Of a DNA stretch of 64,000 nt, positions 33,283 to 42,599 are shown one piece after another; within the stretch, counting starts at the first letter, position 1, and each line of letters begins with the position of its first letter. The translations under genes were made by a program, and so were the position numbers. The stretch lies in assembly GCF_001995215.1 (NCBI RefSeq), contig NZ_MUXN01000008.1:186752-250751 (forward strand), in the 5' to 3' direction. Under the pieces are notes generated by a model. It worked only from the letters and a program-made list of their open reading frames with translations, ran no database searches and was not told the DNA's origin. Source of the DNA: Amycolatopsis azurea DSM 43854 (GTDB taxonomy: Bacteria; Actinomycetota; Actinomycetes; Mycobacteriales; Pseudonocardiaceae).

Positions 33283-34827
33283 TTAATTGACGCAGGGCAC
33301 ATTGCCCGCGACGATCGGCGTGGTGCTGGGAGCCGCCGGGGCGCTGGAGGGCGGCTGGGCCGGCTTCGAGGCGGGCGGTTTCGCCGAGGTCGTGGTGGCC
33401 ACGTCGCCAGGTGCCGCGGGGGCGCCCTTGAAGTCCTTGCCGAGCAGGACCCGCACCTTGCCGGGAGCGACATCGCGATCCGCCTCGGCCTGCACCGCGG
33501 TGCCGAAGACCTGCTTGATCAGGGCCAGCGCGGCCTCGTCGCCCGGCGCGTGCCGGACGACCGTCGAGTTCCGGGTGCTGAGCTTGGTGTCCGGTGCGAG
33601 TTTGAAACCCTTGTCCTGCAAGAGGTTCCGGAGCTCGGTGGCCATCGTGGGGGAGCCGGATCCGTCGAAGAGTTCGACGGTCACCGCTTCCGCGCCCGGC
33701 AGCGTGGCCGGGGTCGAGGTCGGCGCCGTCTGCCCGTCGGAGGTCAGGCGGGTGACCTCGGCCTGCACCTGCGCCGGGTCCACCCGGAGCACGGCGGCGC
33801 CGCCGATGGTCGCGTCACCCTGGGTCGGAATCGTGTGGAACTCGACGTTCCCGCTGGTCAGCCCGCGCATCTGGGCGGCGAACTCCGGCAGGTCCCAGCC
33901 GGCCGACAGGACGACCGACTTCTTCACCGCGCCGATCAGGTCCGAGATCTTCGCCGGGTTGATCAGCACGTCCGAGGAGAGGACCTTGTTCGCCAGCCCG
34001 GAGAGGAAGGCCTGCTGCCGCGCGATCCGGTCGAGGTCGCCGTTCTGCAGGTCGTACCGCTGGCGGACGAACGCGAGCGCCTGGACCCCCTCGACGGTCG
34101 ACTTCCCGGCGGGCAGGTCGACGCCGGACTTCTTCTCCTTGACCGCGTTGTTGAGGCAGACCTCGACGCCGCCGATCGCCTTGGTGATCTCGTAGAAGCT
34201 CGACAGGTTCACCTCGGCGTACCGGTCGATCATCTTCGGCTTGCCGATGAACTTCTCCAGCGTCGCGATCAGGTTCTTGCGGCCGGCGTCCTTGGCCTTG
34301 GCGTCGACGTCCTTGAGGTCGGAGTTGCCCTGCTGCTGGAGCGTCTTCGACGTGTCGTTGTAGGCGTACACGTACGCGCTGTTGAGCTTGTGCTTGCCGA
34401 AACCGCCGGTGATCTCGACCCAGGAATCGCGGGGGAAGGAGATCGCGGTCGCCTTCTTACCGTTCTGGGGGATGTGCACCAGGATCATCGTGTCGGTCTG
34501 GCGTTCGCCGTCCGAGACGCCGGCGTGCAGCATGTCGAGGACCTCGCGCGGCAGCGGGTTGCCCTGCGCGTCGGTGCGGCTGTCCTGGCCGACGAGCAGG
34601 ATGTCGATCGCGCCGTCCAGCGGTTTCGCCGGCGGATGGCCGTTGTCCTCGAAGATGTTCGTGGTCGCGAAGCCCTGCGACGGGTCGCCGATGAACTGCC
34701 AGCCCCACCAGGTCAGCGTCAGGATCGTGACCGAGACCAGGCTGAACACGACCTTCACCCCGCGGCGGGCGAACACGGCGACGCCGCCACGGCGCGTCGG
34801 AATGGGTGGCCCGGGCCACTCGGTCAC
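33283..34827 (-). CDS. LCP cell-wall polymer ligase with LytR_C domain
   Basis: A 514-residue paralogue of the next gene. Membrane helix at about 30-50, LCP domain (DILLVGQDSRTDAQGN, QTDTMILVHIPQNGKKATAISFPRDSW, VNLSSFYEITKAIGGVEVCLN, FVRQRYDLQNGDLDRIARQQ) and a C-terminal LytR_C domain (VTVELFDGSGSPTMATELRNLL, VRVLLGKDF). GTG 34827 is chosen because GGAGG lies 7 nt before it; a longer frame runs into the divergent rmlB region. The two LCP proteins may handle different polymers. Confidence 0.93.
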   Translation of the reverse strand: MTEWPGPPIPTRRGGVAVFARRGVKVVFSLVSVTILTLTWWGWQFIGDPSQGFATTNIFEDNGHPPAKPLDGAIDILLVGQDSRTDAQGNPLPREVLDMLHAGVSDGERQTDTMILVHIPQNGKKATAISFPRDSWVEITGGFGKHKLNSAYVYAYNDTSKTLQQQGNSDLKDVDAKAKDAGRKNLIATLEKFIGKPKMIDRYAEVNLSSFYEITKAIGGVEVCLNNAVKEKKSGVDLPAGKSTVEGVQALAFVRQRYDLQNGDLDRIARQQAFLSGLANKVLSSDVLINPAKISDLIGAVKKSVVLSAGWDLPEFAAQMRGLTSGNVEFHTIPTQGDATIGGAAVLRVDPAQVQAEVTRLTSDGQTAPTSTPATLPGAEAVTVELFDGSGSPTMATELRNLLQDKGFKLAPDTKLSTRNSTVVRHAPGDEAALALIKQVFGTAVQAEADRDVAPGKVRVLLGKDFKGAPAAPGDVATTTSAKPPASKPAQPPSSAPAAPSTTPIVAGNVPCVN

Positions 34828-34978
34828 GTGCGGTCCTCCACGAATCTCCCCAGGGCACACACGTGCCACTCGGACAACTGTACTGATCCCTGTGTTAGAC
34901 GTCCGTAGGCTGGTGAAAGGTTGCCCCGGTCGTGACACACTCGGCTGGTCCGGGAAGTCGTAAAGGGAGGGTCGCGGG

Positions 34979-35962
34979 ATGCGGGTGCTGGTCACCGGGG
35001 GTGCCGGGTTCATCGGTTCGCATTACGTCCGGCAGGTGCTGACGGGGGCGTACCCGAGCCTGGCCGACGCCGAGCTGATCGTGCTCGACAAGCTGACCTA
35101 CGCGGGCAACGAAGCGAATCTGGAGCCGGTGCGCAAGAACCCGCGCTACCGGTTCGAAAAGGGCGATATCTGCGACGCGGCCCTGGTCAGCGAGCTGATG
35201 CGGGGGATCGACCTCGTCGTCCACTTCGCCGCCGAGTCCCATGTGGACCGTTCGATCGCCGGATCCGCCGACTTCGTGCTGACCAACGTGCTCGGCACGC
35301 AGACCCTGTTGCAGGCCGCGCTCGAGGCCGAGGTCGGGAAGTTCGTCCACGTGTCGACCGACGAGGTCTACGGCTCGATCGACGAAGGATCCTGGGCCGA
35401 AGACCACGCTTTGGAGCCGAATTCGCCGTATTCGGCGTCGAAGGCCTCCTCGGATCTGCTGGCCCGTTCCTTCTTCCGCACCCACGGACTCCCCGTCTGT
35501 GTCACGAGGTGCTCGAACAACTACGGTCCGTACCAATTCCCGGAGAAGGTCATCCCGCTCTTCGTGACCAACCTGCTCGACGGCGAGAAGGTCCCGCTGT
35601 ACGGCGACGGGCTCAACGTGCGTGACTGGCTGCACGTGGACGACCACTGCCACGGTATCCAGCTCGTCGCCGACGGGGGCAGGCCGGGCGAGGTCTACAA
35701 CATCGGCGGTGGCACGGAACTGACCAACCGCGAGCTGACCGGGCGGCTGCTGGACGCCGTCGACGCCGACTGGGAGAGCGTCGAGCCGGTCGAGGACCGC
35801 AAGGGTCACGACCGCCGGTATTCGGTGGACATCGGCAAGATCTCGGCCGAACTCGGTTACGCGCCGCGGATGTCCTTTGAGGACGGTCTCGCCGACACGG
35901 TCGCCTGGTATCGCGAAAACCGTTCGTGGTGGGAGCCGCTGAAGAACCGCGCGGGGGCCTGA
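34979..35962 (+). CDS. rmlB: dTDP-glucose 4,6-dehydratase
   Basis: A 327-residue extended SDR enzyme, second step of dTDP-L-rhamnose synthesis. Marks: VLVTGGAGFIGSHYVRQVL (NAD motif), HFAAESHVDRSI, STDEVYGSI (catalytic Thr-Asp-Glu), the YSASKASSD Tyr-Lys pair and RCSNNYGPYQFPEK. All catalytic residues are present. GGGAGG lies 11 nt before the ATG at 34979. It starts divergently from the LCP genes and is followed by rmlD after 2 nt. Confidence 0.96.
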   Translation: MRVLVTGGAGFIGSHYVRQVLTGAYPSLADAELIVLDKLTYAGNEANLEPVRKNPRYRFEKGDICDAALVSELMRGIDLVVHFAAESHVDRSIAGSADFVLTNVLGTQTLLQAALEAEVGKFVHVSTDEVYGSIDEGSWAEDHALEPNSPYSASKASSDLLARSFFRTHGLPVCVTRCSNNYGPYQFPEKVIPLFVTNLLDGEKVPLYGDGLNVRDWLHVDDHCHGIQLVADGGRPGEVYNIGGGTELTNRELTGRLLDAVDADWESVEPVEDRKGHDRRYSVDIGKISAELGYAPRMSFEDGLADTVAWYRENRSWWEPLKNRAGA

Positions 35963-35964
35963 AA

Positions 35965-36837
35965 GTGCTGAGTGTTCTCGTGCCGGGCGGATCCGGCCAG
36001 CTGGGGCAGGACATCGCGGTGCTGGCGCCGGATTCCGCGACGCCGTCTTCGTCGGAGCTGGACCTGCGCGACACCGGCAAGGTCGTCGCCGCGGTGACCG
36101 AACTGGCGGACCGCGCCCGGGCGGCGGGGACGTCGCCGGTGGTGATCAACGCGGCGGCCTACACCGCGGTCGACGCCGCGGAAGCCGACGAGGAGCGGGC
36201 GTTCGCGGTGAACGCCGACGGTCCCCGGGTGCTCGCCGCGGCGTGCTCGTCGCGCGGGGTGCCTCTCATCCACGTGTCCACGGACTACGTCTTCTCCGGA
36301 GACGCGACTTCGCCGTACGAGGTCACGGATCTGCTGGGGCCGCTCAACGCGTACGGCCGGACGAAGGCGGCCGGCGAGGACGCGGTCCTCGGGTCGGGGG
36401 CGCGGTCCTGGATCGTGCGGACGTCCTGGGTGTACGGCAAGACCGGGTCGAACTTCGTGAAGACCATGGCGCGGCTGGAGAAGGAACGGGAAGAACTGTC
36501 CGTAGTGGACGATCAGACCGGTTCGCCGACCTGGTCCCGTGATCTCGCCGCCGGGCTCCTGGAACTGGCCGGTCGCGTCGCGGCCGGAGACGGGCCGTCG
36601 CAGCGGGTGCTGCACTGCACGGGTGGCGGGTCGACGACGTGGTGCGGGTTCGCGCAGGCGATCTTCGCCGAACTCGGCGCGGACCCGGCACGGGTGAAGC
36701 CCTGTACGACGGCGGAGTTCCCGCGTCCGGCGAAGCGCCCGGCGTACGGCGTGCTGTCGAACGCTTCGTGGCGCGAGGCCGGTCTCACGCCGCTTCGGGA
36801 CTGGTCCGACGCGCTGAAGGCCTACTTCACTTCCTGA
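35965..36837 (+). CDS. rmlD: dTDP-4-dehydrorhamnose reductase
   Basis: A 290-residue SDR enzyme that makes dTDP-L-rhamnose in the last step of the pathway. Marks: VLVPGGSGQLGQDIAVL, INAAAYTAVDAAEADEERAF, HVSTDYVFSGD and the active-site Tyr-Lys in LNAYGRTKAAGED, then VLHCTGGGSTTWCGFAQ. GTG 35965 follows the rmlB stop by 2 nt, so coupled. rmlA and rmlC are not in the window. Downstream lies an inverted repeat acting as a probable stop. Confidence 0.95.
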   Translation: MLSVLVPGGSGQLGQDIAVLAPDSATPSSSELDLRDTGKVVAAVTELADRARAAGTSPVVINAAAYTAVDAAEADEERAFAVNADGPRVLAAACSSRGVPLIHVSTDYVFSGDATSPYEVTDLLGPLNAYGRTKAAGEDAVLGSGARSWIVRTSWVYGKTGSNFVKTMARLEKEREELSVVDDQTGSPTWSRDLAAGLLELAGRVAAGDGPSQRVLHCTGGGSTTWCGFAQAIFAELGADPARVKPCTTAEFPRPAKRPAYGVLSNASWREAGLTPLRDWSDALKAYFTS

Positions 36838-36843
36838 ACCCGG

Positions 36844-36918
36844 CGCAATTAGTCACCTACTTGCCTGTGTGTCTTCGGACGCGCGAACGCGGGCGGGACA
36901 AGTAGGTGACTAATTGCG
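36844..36918. repeat. 20-bp inverted repeat after rmlD
   Basis: CGCAATTAGTCACCTACTTG (36844-36863) pairs with its exact complement at 36899-36918 around a GC-rich 35-nt loop. It separates two converging genes, so a transcription stop is likely, but the low GC of the arms is unusual here. Copies of the right arm occur at 29467. Confidence 0.85.
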
Positions 36919-36921
36919 GGG

Positions 36922-38010
36922 TCAGTGCTTGGTGCTGGCCTGGCGGTACGCGGCGACGGTGAGTTCGGCGCACGCGCGCCAGGTGAAGTTCGCGACGTGG
37001 GCGCGGCGCGCGGCCGAAGTGGCGACGGCGTGCGGATCGCTGACGGCCATCCGTAGCGCTTCCACGAGCCCGTCGACGTCCTCGTACGGCACCAGGCTCG
37101 CGCAGTTCCCCGCGACTTCGCGCAGCGCCGGGATGTCCGTGCACACCACGGGTACGTCCGAGGCCAGCGCTTCCAGCACAGGGAGCCCGAAGCCCTCGTC
37201 GCGCGACGGCAGCACCAGCGCGCTGGCCCCGGCGACGACGCGCCGGAGGTTCACGTCGGACAGGTAACCCACATGCCGCGAACGCGGGCCCACGGAGAAC
37301 GAACCGGGGCCGACGAACACCAGGTCCGGCAGATCCGGCGCGGCCTCGTGCGCCTGCTGGAGCCAGTGCAAACCCTTGCGGGGCCCGGGAGCGCCGGCGA
37401 AGAGCAGGTACTTGTCCGGGAGCCCGAGTTCCTTGCGGCGATCCGGGTCCGGCGGGCGCGCGGTGAACCAGGCCGGGTTCACCCCGAGCGGGGTGACGAT
37501 GATCTTGCCGCGGTCCACGTCGAGCCGTTCGGCGACCTGGTCGGCGACGGCGTTGGTGGGGGTGCAGATCGCGTCGGCGAGCCGGGCCCCGCGCCGGACC
37601 AGCCGCGGCAGTTCGTGATCGCTCGGCGCGAGCTCCTCGGGAGCGTCCAAAAAGGCCAGGTCGTGGATCGTCACCACACCCGCCGCGCGGAACCGGCCCG
37701 GCAGCACGAAGTTGGTGCCGTGCACGACGTCCGTCGGCCCGGCGAACAGTTCCACCGGCGGCAGCTGCGAACGCAGCCAAGCCTTGCGCAGCAATCGAGC
37801 CGCCACCGGCATGCCGCGGGCCCGGACGCCGTGCGGGAGCACGTGCCGCAGCCTTCGCCAGCCGCGCAACGTGAACGCCACCGCGCGAGTGTCCACTTCG
37901 GACATCGAAGCGAGCTCTTCGGACAGTGCGACGGTGTACCGGCCGATACCCGTCCTGGCACCGAGCAACGGGGTCCCGTCGAGCAGGACGCGCAAGGGGC
38001 GGTCAGCCAC
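36922..38010 (-). CDS. GT4-family glycosyltransferase (mannosyltransferase-like)
   Basis: A 362-residue GT-B enzyme of family 4: LDGTPLLGARTGIGRYT at the N-terminus, FVLPGRFRAAGVVTIHDLAF, CTPTNAVADQVAERL, LLFAGAPGPRKGLHWL, and the donor-binding SRDEGFGLPVLEALASDVPVV (the EX7E motif). Probable GDP-mannose or similar donor, cytosolic. GTG 38010 lies inside the end of the preceding fused gene (8-nt overlap), so it is the third gene of a minus-strand operon. Confidence 0.9.
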   Translation of the reverse strand: MADRPLRVLLDGTPLLGARTGIGRYTVALSEELASMSEVDTRAVAFTLRGWRRLRHVLPHGVRARGMPVAARLLRKAWLRSQLPPVELFAGPTDVVHGTNFVLPGRFRAAGVVTIHDLAFLDAPEELAPSDHELPRLVRRGARLADAICTPTNAVADQVAERLDVDRGKIIVTPLGVNPAWFTARPPDPDRRKELGLPDKYLLFAGAPGPRKGLHWLQQAHEAAPDLPDLVFVGPGSFSVGPRSRHVGYLSDVNLRRVVAGASALVLPSRDEGFGLPVLEALASDVPVVCTDIPALREVAGNCASLVPYEDVDGLVEALRMAVSDPHAVATSAARRAHVANFTWRACAELTVAAYRQASTKH

Positions 38011-40516
38011 GGCCGAGCCTCTGCTTCGCGACCTTGACCACGCGGCCGCCGACGCGCCGCACGAGTTCCTTCGGGCCGCCGTCGGCGAGGTACTCGCGGA
38101 TCAGGTCGACGTCGCGGCGCAGCATTTCCTTGCCCCGCGCCGGTGCGGTGACCACGAGGTCGTCCGAACCGGGCAGCCTGTCCGCGGCGGGCCGCGGGTT
38201 CCGGCAGAACTCCACCAGCGGTTTCAGCGCCTCCGGCCAGGTGTAGCGCTGGGCGACAGCGGCCATTCTTTCGACGCAGCCCGCGGCGAACTCCTCGTCG
38301 TACAACGCCTTTTCCAGCGCGTCGGCCAGCGCGTCCACGTCCTCGGCCGGGACGACGACGCCGAGGCGTTCCTCGCGGACGAGGTCGGCGAACGAGTCGC
38401 CGTCGGTGGTGACGATCGGCAGCCCGGCCCACAGGTAGTCCAGCACCCGGGTGCGGAACGCGAACGTCGTCTCGACGTGCTCGTAATGCGTGGTGACGCC
38501 GCAGTTCGCGTCCAGCAGCCAGTTCTGGCGCTCCTCGTAGGGCACCCAGTGCTGGTTGAAGAACACGTGCTTGCCGGTGAGGCCGAGCGTGTCCGAGAGC
38601 AGCATCGTGCGCGCCCCGATGTCCATCTCGGTGACCTCGGGGTTGGGATGCTTCATCCCGAGGAACACCAGGCGGACGTCGCCGCGGCGCTGCCGCAGCC
38701 GTTCGATCGCCCGGACCAGGGTGAGCGGGTCGAACCAGCTGTAGACCCCGCCCGCCCACAGCACGACGTGATCGGTCTCGCCGATTCCGTCCAAAGTGGA
38801 CCGCAGGCCGGGGCCGGTGCGGACCGGTGCGTTGGGGGACAGTCCGAAGGGGACGATCGAGAGCAGCGACTGGGTGGTCGGGTCGGCGTCGTACAGCCGC
38901 GGCGAGAGCCTGCCCATCGCGGCGAGGTGACCCAGCCAGAAGTGCCGCTGCCGCTCCGACGCGCACAGGAAGAAGTCACCGCGTTCCAGCTGCGCGTCGA
39001 GGACCTTGGTGACGCCGATGAGGTCCAGCGCGCGTTTGTCGTCGGGGACGCCCTTGCCCTGTTCGAGCAGTTCCAGGTGCATCGGGTCGTACAGGTCCGC
39101 GACCACGATCTTGTGCGCGTACTGCTTCTTGAGCGACGGCGCGAGTTCCAGCACGTGACCCTGCAGGACGATGATGTCGGCCCAGGCGATCGGGGTCTCC
39201 AGATCGCGCCGGGTCGCCGCGCTGACCCGGAACGGCGCGGGCGGCGGGTCGGCGAGCGGATTGACCGTCACCAGGTGGACGTCGTGCTCGGCGGAGAGGG
39301 TGGCGGACATGTTCCACGCGCGGATCGCCGGGCCGGCCATTCGTTCGGTGATCGCGTCGCCGGTGATCACCAGGACCTTGCGGCGCTGCCCGAAGAGCGC
39401 GTCGATGCCGAACGTCTCGACCAGGATGTCGTGCGCGGCGAGATAGCGCGGCAGCGGGTACGCGGGCTCCAAAGCCTTGCGCAGCAAGGGAAGCAGATCG
39501 GCGTCGGTGCGGACGCGGGCGGCCTGTTCGGCGGCGCGCGATTCGGCGAGCGACGGCAGCAGCTCGACGAACTGGTCGATCGCGAGTACTCCGGCCAGGG
39601 TGGTCCTCGGGACCTCGACCGGGCCGGTCTCGGCCGGGCCGACGCCCTGGGCGAGGTCGAGCTGGGTGGCGTCGAGGTCGCCGCGCGCCGTCGCCCTGCG
39701 GACGGCCAGCGCCAGCGCGGCGGGCAGTGCGCGCGCGAGGGTCTCGTCGGAGAGGTTCTTGTACAGCGAGGCCAAAGCGTTGCGTTCCAACAGGAACGTC
39801 TCGCGCCCGGAATCCGGAGCATCCACTGTGGACATGGTGGCGTGATGCTTGTGGTAGGTCAGCGACTCCGGCACGTACCGCACGCGCCAGCCGCGCAGGT
39901 TCAGCCGCCAGCCGAGGTCGACGTCCTCGTAGAACATGAAGAACCGCTCGTCGAACCCGCCGAGTTCGGCGAACACCCCGGCGCGGACGAACATCGCCGA
40001 ACCGGTCGCGAACAGGACGTCCTTGGCGATCTCGTGTTCGGCGGCGGGGACGTCGGCCAGTGGGCTGCCCGCGTGGCGTTTGTAGCCCATGCCGAACCAG
40101 GTCAGGCCCGCGTCGACGAAATCGGTTCCGGTGCCGTCCCAGTCGAGGACCTTGCTGGCCACGGCGGCGACCGTCGGCTGCGCGCGCAGCTCGGCGACGG
40201 CCGTGCCCACCCAGCCGGGCGCCGGGCGGGCGTCGTTGTTGAGGAAGGCGAGCACGGTGCCGGTGGCGTGCTTCGCGCCGAGGTTGCAGCCGCCCGCGAA
40301 ACCGGAGTTCACCGGGGACTCGACGAGCTTGACGCCAGGGACGGCGGCCTTGATCTCGGCGACGTCTTCGCCGCCGGACGCGTTGTCGACGCAGATGACC
40401 TCGAGGTTCGGGTAATCGTGTTCAGCGAGGGCGCGCAGGCAGGTGACGGTGTCGGCCGCTCCCCGGTAGTTCACCACGATCACCGAGACGACCGGTTGCG
40501 TTTCCCCCTGTGCCAA
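38003..40516 (-). CDS. Bifunctional glycosyltransferase: GT2 fused to GT4
   Basis: An 837-residue two-enzyme protein. Residues about 10-265 form a WbbL-type GT2 domain (VSVIVVNYRGAADTVTCL, VICVDNASGG, FLNNDARPAPGW, FMFYEDVDLGWRL). A linker of about 100 residues leads to a GT4 domain (about 390-790) with VLVITGDAITERMAGPAIR, WAGGVYSWFDPLTL, and VLDYLWAGLPIVTTDGDSF. Start is TTG 40516, with GGGAG 7 nt before it; the GT2 fold starts right there and no ATG or GTG is nearby. The pairing suggests two sugars added in sequence, one perhaps rhamnose. Middle operon gene. Confidence 0.88.
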   Translation of the reverse strand: MAQGETQPVVSVIVVNYRGAADTVTCLRALAEHDYPNLEVICVDNASGGEDVAEIKAAVPGVKLVESPVNSGFAGGCNLGAKHATGTVLAFLNNDARPAPGWVGTAVAELRAQPTVAAVASKVLDWDGTGTDFVDAGLTWFGMGYKRHAGSPLADVPAAEHEIAKDVLFATGSAMFVRAGVFAELGGFDERFFMFYEDVDLGWRLNLRGWRVRYVPESLTYHKHHATMSTVDAPDSGRETFLLERNALASLYKNLSDETLARALPAALALAVRRATARGDLDATQLDLAQGVGPAETGPVEVPRTTLAGVLAIDQFVELLPSLAESRAAEQAARVRTDADLLPLLRKALEPAYPLPRYLAAHDILVETFGIDALFGQRRKVLVITGDAITERMAGPAIRAWNMSATLSAEHDVHLVTVNPLADPPPAPFRVSAATRRDLETPIAWADIIVLQGHVLELAPSLKKQYAHKIVVADLYDPMHLELLEQGKGVPDDKRALDLIGVTKVLDAQLERGDFFLCASERQRHFWLGHLAAMGRLSPRLYDADPTTQSLLSIVPFGLSPNAPVRTGPGLRSTLDGIGETDHVVLWAGGVYSWFDPLTLVRAIERLRQRRGDVRLVFLGMKHPNPEVTEMDIGARTMLLSDTLGLTGKHVFFNQHWVPYEERQNWLLDANCGVTTHYEHVETTFAFRTRVLDYLWAGLPIVTTDGDSFADLVREERLGVVVPAEDVDALADALEKALYDEEFAAGCVERMAAVAQRYTWPEALKPLVEFCRNPRPAADRLPGSDDLVVTAPARGKEMLRRDVDLIREYLADGGPKELVRRVGGRVVKVAKQRLGRG

Positions 40517-40548
40517 AGCCGTACTCCCTGCACTCGATTGGAGCAAGC

Positions 40549-41472
40549 TTAAATGCCCGCCCATGCGTCCCAGACCGCGCCTCGGTCGAGCGTCGCCCGC
40601 CGCCCGATGGCCCGCCGCTGGACCAGCGTGCGCGGCAGGCGGGCGGCGACGGCGCCCAGGACCCGGCATCTGAGGATCGGACGGAAGTTCGGCGCCTGCG
40701 GTTTCCCTCTCAGGGGGAGTACTGCCGTGAGGGCGGCGAACTTCACCAGCTGCCGGATCGCCACCTGGCGCGGAGCGCACCGGAGGAGGGTCAGCAGGCG
40801 ATTGCGTTCGTTCCACAGGTGGAACCGGACCGAGCCCGGCTGGGTGCTCGCGCCATGCTGGTGGGTGACGTCGGCGTCGGCGCCGACGACGTCCCAGCCC
40901 GCCAGCCGCAGCCGCCACGCGGTGTCGGTGTCCTCGTAGTAGCAGAAGTAGGAGGCCGGGACGCCGCCGATGGAGCGGAGCGCCTCGACGTTCAGCACGG
41001 CCGCGCCCCCGCAGAAGCCGAAAACCTCGCCGGAGGGTTCGGGCAGGTCGGCGCCATGGCCGTCGGCCGTCAGGCGGACGCCGGTGGACTGGACGGTCCC
41101 GTCGGCCAGCGTCAGCCGGGCGCTCACGGCGGCGGCGAGCGGGGCCTTGTCGAGGGTGTCCTCGCAGGTCGCGAGCCACTCCGGGGTGGGCGCGGCGTCG
41201 TCGTTCAGCCACGCCATCAGCGGGGTGTCCACTTTGTCCAGTGCGGCGGCCATGGCGCCCGCGTAGCCGGTGTTGCGTCGCAGCCGCAGGACCTCGGGTT
41301 TCGACGGATGGGCGGCGAGGAGCGCGGCCGTTCCGTCGTCGGAGGCGTTGTCGACGACCAGGGTGCGATGCGGGCGGGACTGCGCGGCGAGCGCGTCGAG
41401 GCAGGCGGTGATGTGCGCGGCGCCGCGCCAGGTGACCACGACGACGGTGGTGCTGTGTTCGGCGTCGGTCAT
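40549..41472 (-). CDS. GT2-family glycosyltransferase
   Basis: About 307 residues from ATG 41472 (MTDAEHSTTVVVVTW). GT-A fold: VVVVTWRGAAHITACL, LVVDNASDDGTAALL, MAWLNDDAAPTPEW (DxD-like) and CYYEDTDTAWRLRLAGWDV, with the GT2 rhamnosyltransferase-like C-terminal sequence. First gene of the minus-strand operon. It starts only 19 bp from the divergent GT4 gene, so the two promoters must overlap inside coding sequence or the transcripts are leaderless. Confidence 0.9.
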   Translation of the reverse strand: MTDAEHSTTVVVVTWRGAAHITACLDALAAQSRPHRTLVVDNASDDGTAALLAAHPSKPEVLRLRRNTGYAGAMAAALDKVDTPLMAWLNDDAAPTPEWLATCEDTLDKAPLAAAVSARLTLADGTVQSTGVRLTADGHGADLPEPSGEVFGFCGGAAVLNVEALRSIGGVPASYFCYYEDTDTAWRLRLAGWDVVGADADVTHQHGASTQPGSVRFHLWNERNRLLTLLRCAPRQVAIRQLVKFAALTAVLPLRGKPQAPNFRPILRCRVLGAVAARLPRTLVQRRAIGRRATLDRGAVWDAWAGI

Positions 41473-41491
41473 GCCAGAGAGAATAGAGACC

Positions 41492-42577
41492 ATGCCCGAA
41501 CTGGTCGTGCTCGCCGAGCAGCTGCTGGCGCCGGTCCCCGGTGGGACCGGCCGCTACACCGGCGAGCTGCTGCGGGCGCTCGCCGAAACCGCGCCATCCG
41601 GCTGGACGGTGTCGAGCGTGGTCGCGCGGCACGCCGACATCGAGGCCGCGGTCGTCGAAGGCGTCGAGGGGCCGCGAGTGCTGCCGATCCCGCCACGCGC
41701 GCTGATCGCGGCCTGGCAGCTGGGGCTGCCGTGGTGGCCGGGCGGCGACGCGGTCCACGCGCCGACGCCGCTCGCGCCGGCCCGGGTGCCGAAGGGGCGG
41801 ACGCTGTCGGTCGCGGTGCACGACACCGTGCCGTGGACACACCCTGAGACGCTGACCCCGCGCGGCGTGGCGTGGCACAAGGCGGTGATCGCGCGGGCGG
41901 CGTCCCGCGCGACCGCGCTGACGGTGCCCACGCAAGCGATTGCGGACCAGCTCGCGGCGCTGGTGCCGGTGTCCGTGCCGGTGCGGGTGATCCCGCACGG
42001 CGTCCGGCCGCAAACCGAGTTCGCCGAGGTCACCGTGCCGGAGCGGTACGTGCTCGCGATCGGGACGATCGAGCCGCGCAAGGGCATCGACGTGCTGATC
42101 GAGGCCGCCGGCCGGATCGGGGTGCCGCTGGTGCTGGCCGGGCAGCCGGGCTGGGGCGGGATCGACCCGGTGGCGCTGGCGCGCGAGCACGGCGCTGACC
42201 TGCGGATGCTGGGGAAGGTGAGCGACGCGGAACTGGCGTTCGTGCTGCGGGGCGCGTCGGTGCTGGCGATGCCGAGCCGGGCGGAGGGGTTCGGGCTGCC
42301 GCTGATCGAGGCGATGGCGGCCGGGGTGCCGGTGGTGCATTCGGACGTCCCGGCTCTGGTCGAGGTGGCCGGGGGAGCGGGTGTCACCGTCCCGGTGGGG
42401 GACGCGCAAACGCTTGCCGACGCCCTTCGCGGCGTACTGGACCATTCGGAGCAGGCGGCGGCGCTGCGTGACAGCGGTCTCAGCCGTTCGAGTGAGTTCA
42501 CCTGGCAGCGTGCCGCTTCCGCTGTTTGGGGCCTCCACCTGCGCGATCAGTTTGTCGGTTCCTCACCGCGAAGGTGA
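41492..42577 (+). CDS. GT4-family glycosyltransferase
   Basis: About 361 residues from ATG 41492. Marks: LLAPVPGGTGRYTGELLRAL (acceptor glycine loop), VAVHDTVPWTHPET, LTVPTQAIADQL, VLAIGTIEPRKGIDVLIEAA and the donor loop MPSRAEGFGLPLIEAMAAGVP. It resembles the GT4 proteins at 36922 and 42600, pointing to duplication within the island. The next gene starts 22 bp later. Donor and acceptor unknown. Confidence 0.9.
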   Translation: MPELVVLAEQLLAPVPGGTGRYTGELLRALAETAPSGWTVSSVVARHADIEAAVVEGVEGPRVLPIPPRALIAAWQLGLPWWPGGDAVHAPTPLAPARVPKGRTLSVAVHDTVPWTHPETLTPRGVAWHKAVIARAASRATALTVPTQAIADQLAALVPVSVPVRVIPHGVRPQTEFAEVTVPERYVLAIGTIEPRKGIDVLIEAAGRIGVPLVLAGQPGWGGIDPVALAREHGADLRMLGKVSDAELAFVLRGASVLAMPSRAEGFGLPLIEAMAAGVPVVHSDVPALVEVAGGAGVTVPVGDAQTLADALRGVLDHSEQAAALRDSGLSRSSEFTWQRAASAVWGLHLRDQFVGSSPRR

Positions 42578-42599
42578 CGCGCAGTCGTACTCTCCTAGG

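Noticed and set aside
37712..40552. A 946-codon plus-strand open frame
   Set aside because: Antisense to the GT4 and GT2-GT4 genes, with low-complexity composition and no recognised motif.
40517..42538. An N-terminal extension making the GT2-GT4 gene 1511 codons long
   Set aside because: This part is antisense to GT4 and GT2 genes with strong motifs; a TTG with a good ribosome-binding site marks the likely true start at 40516.
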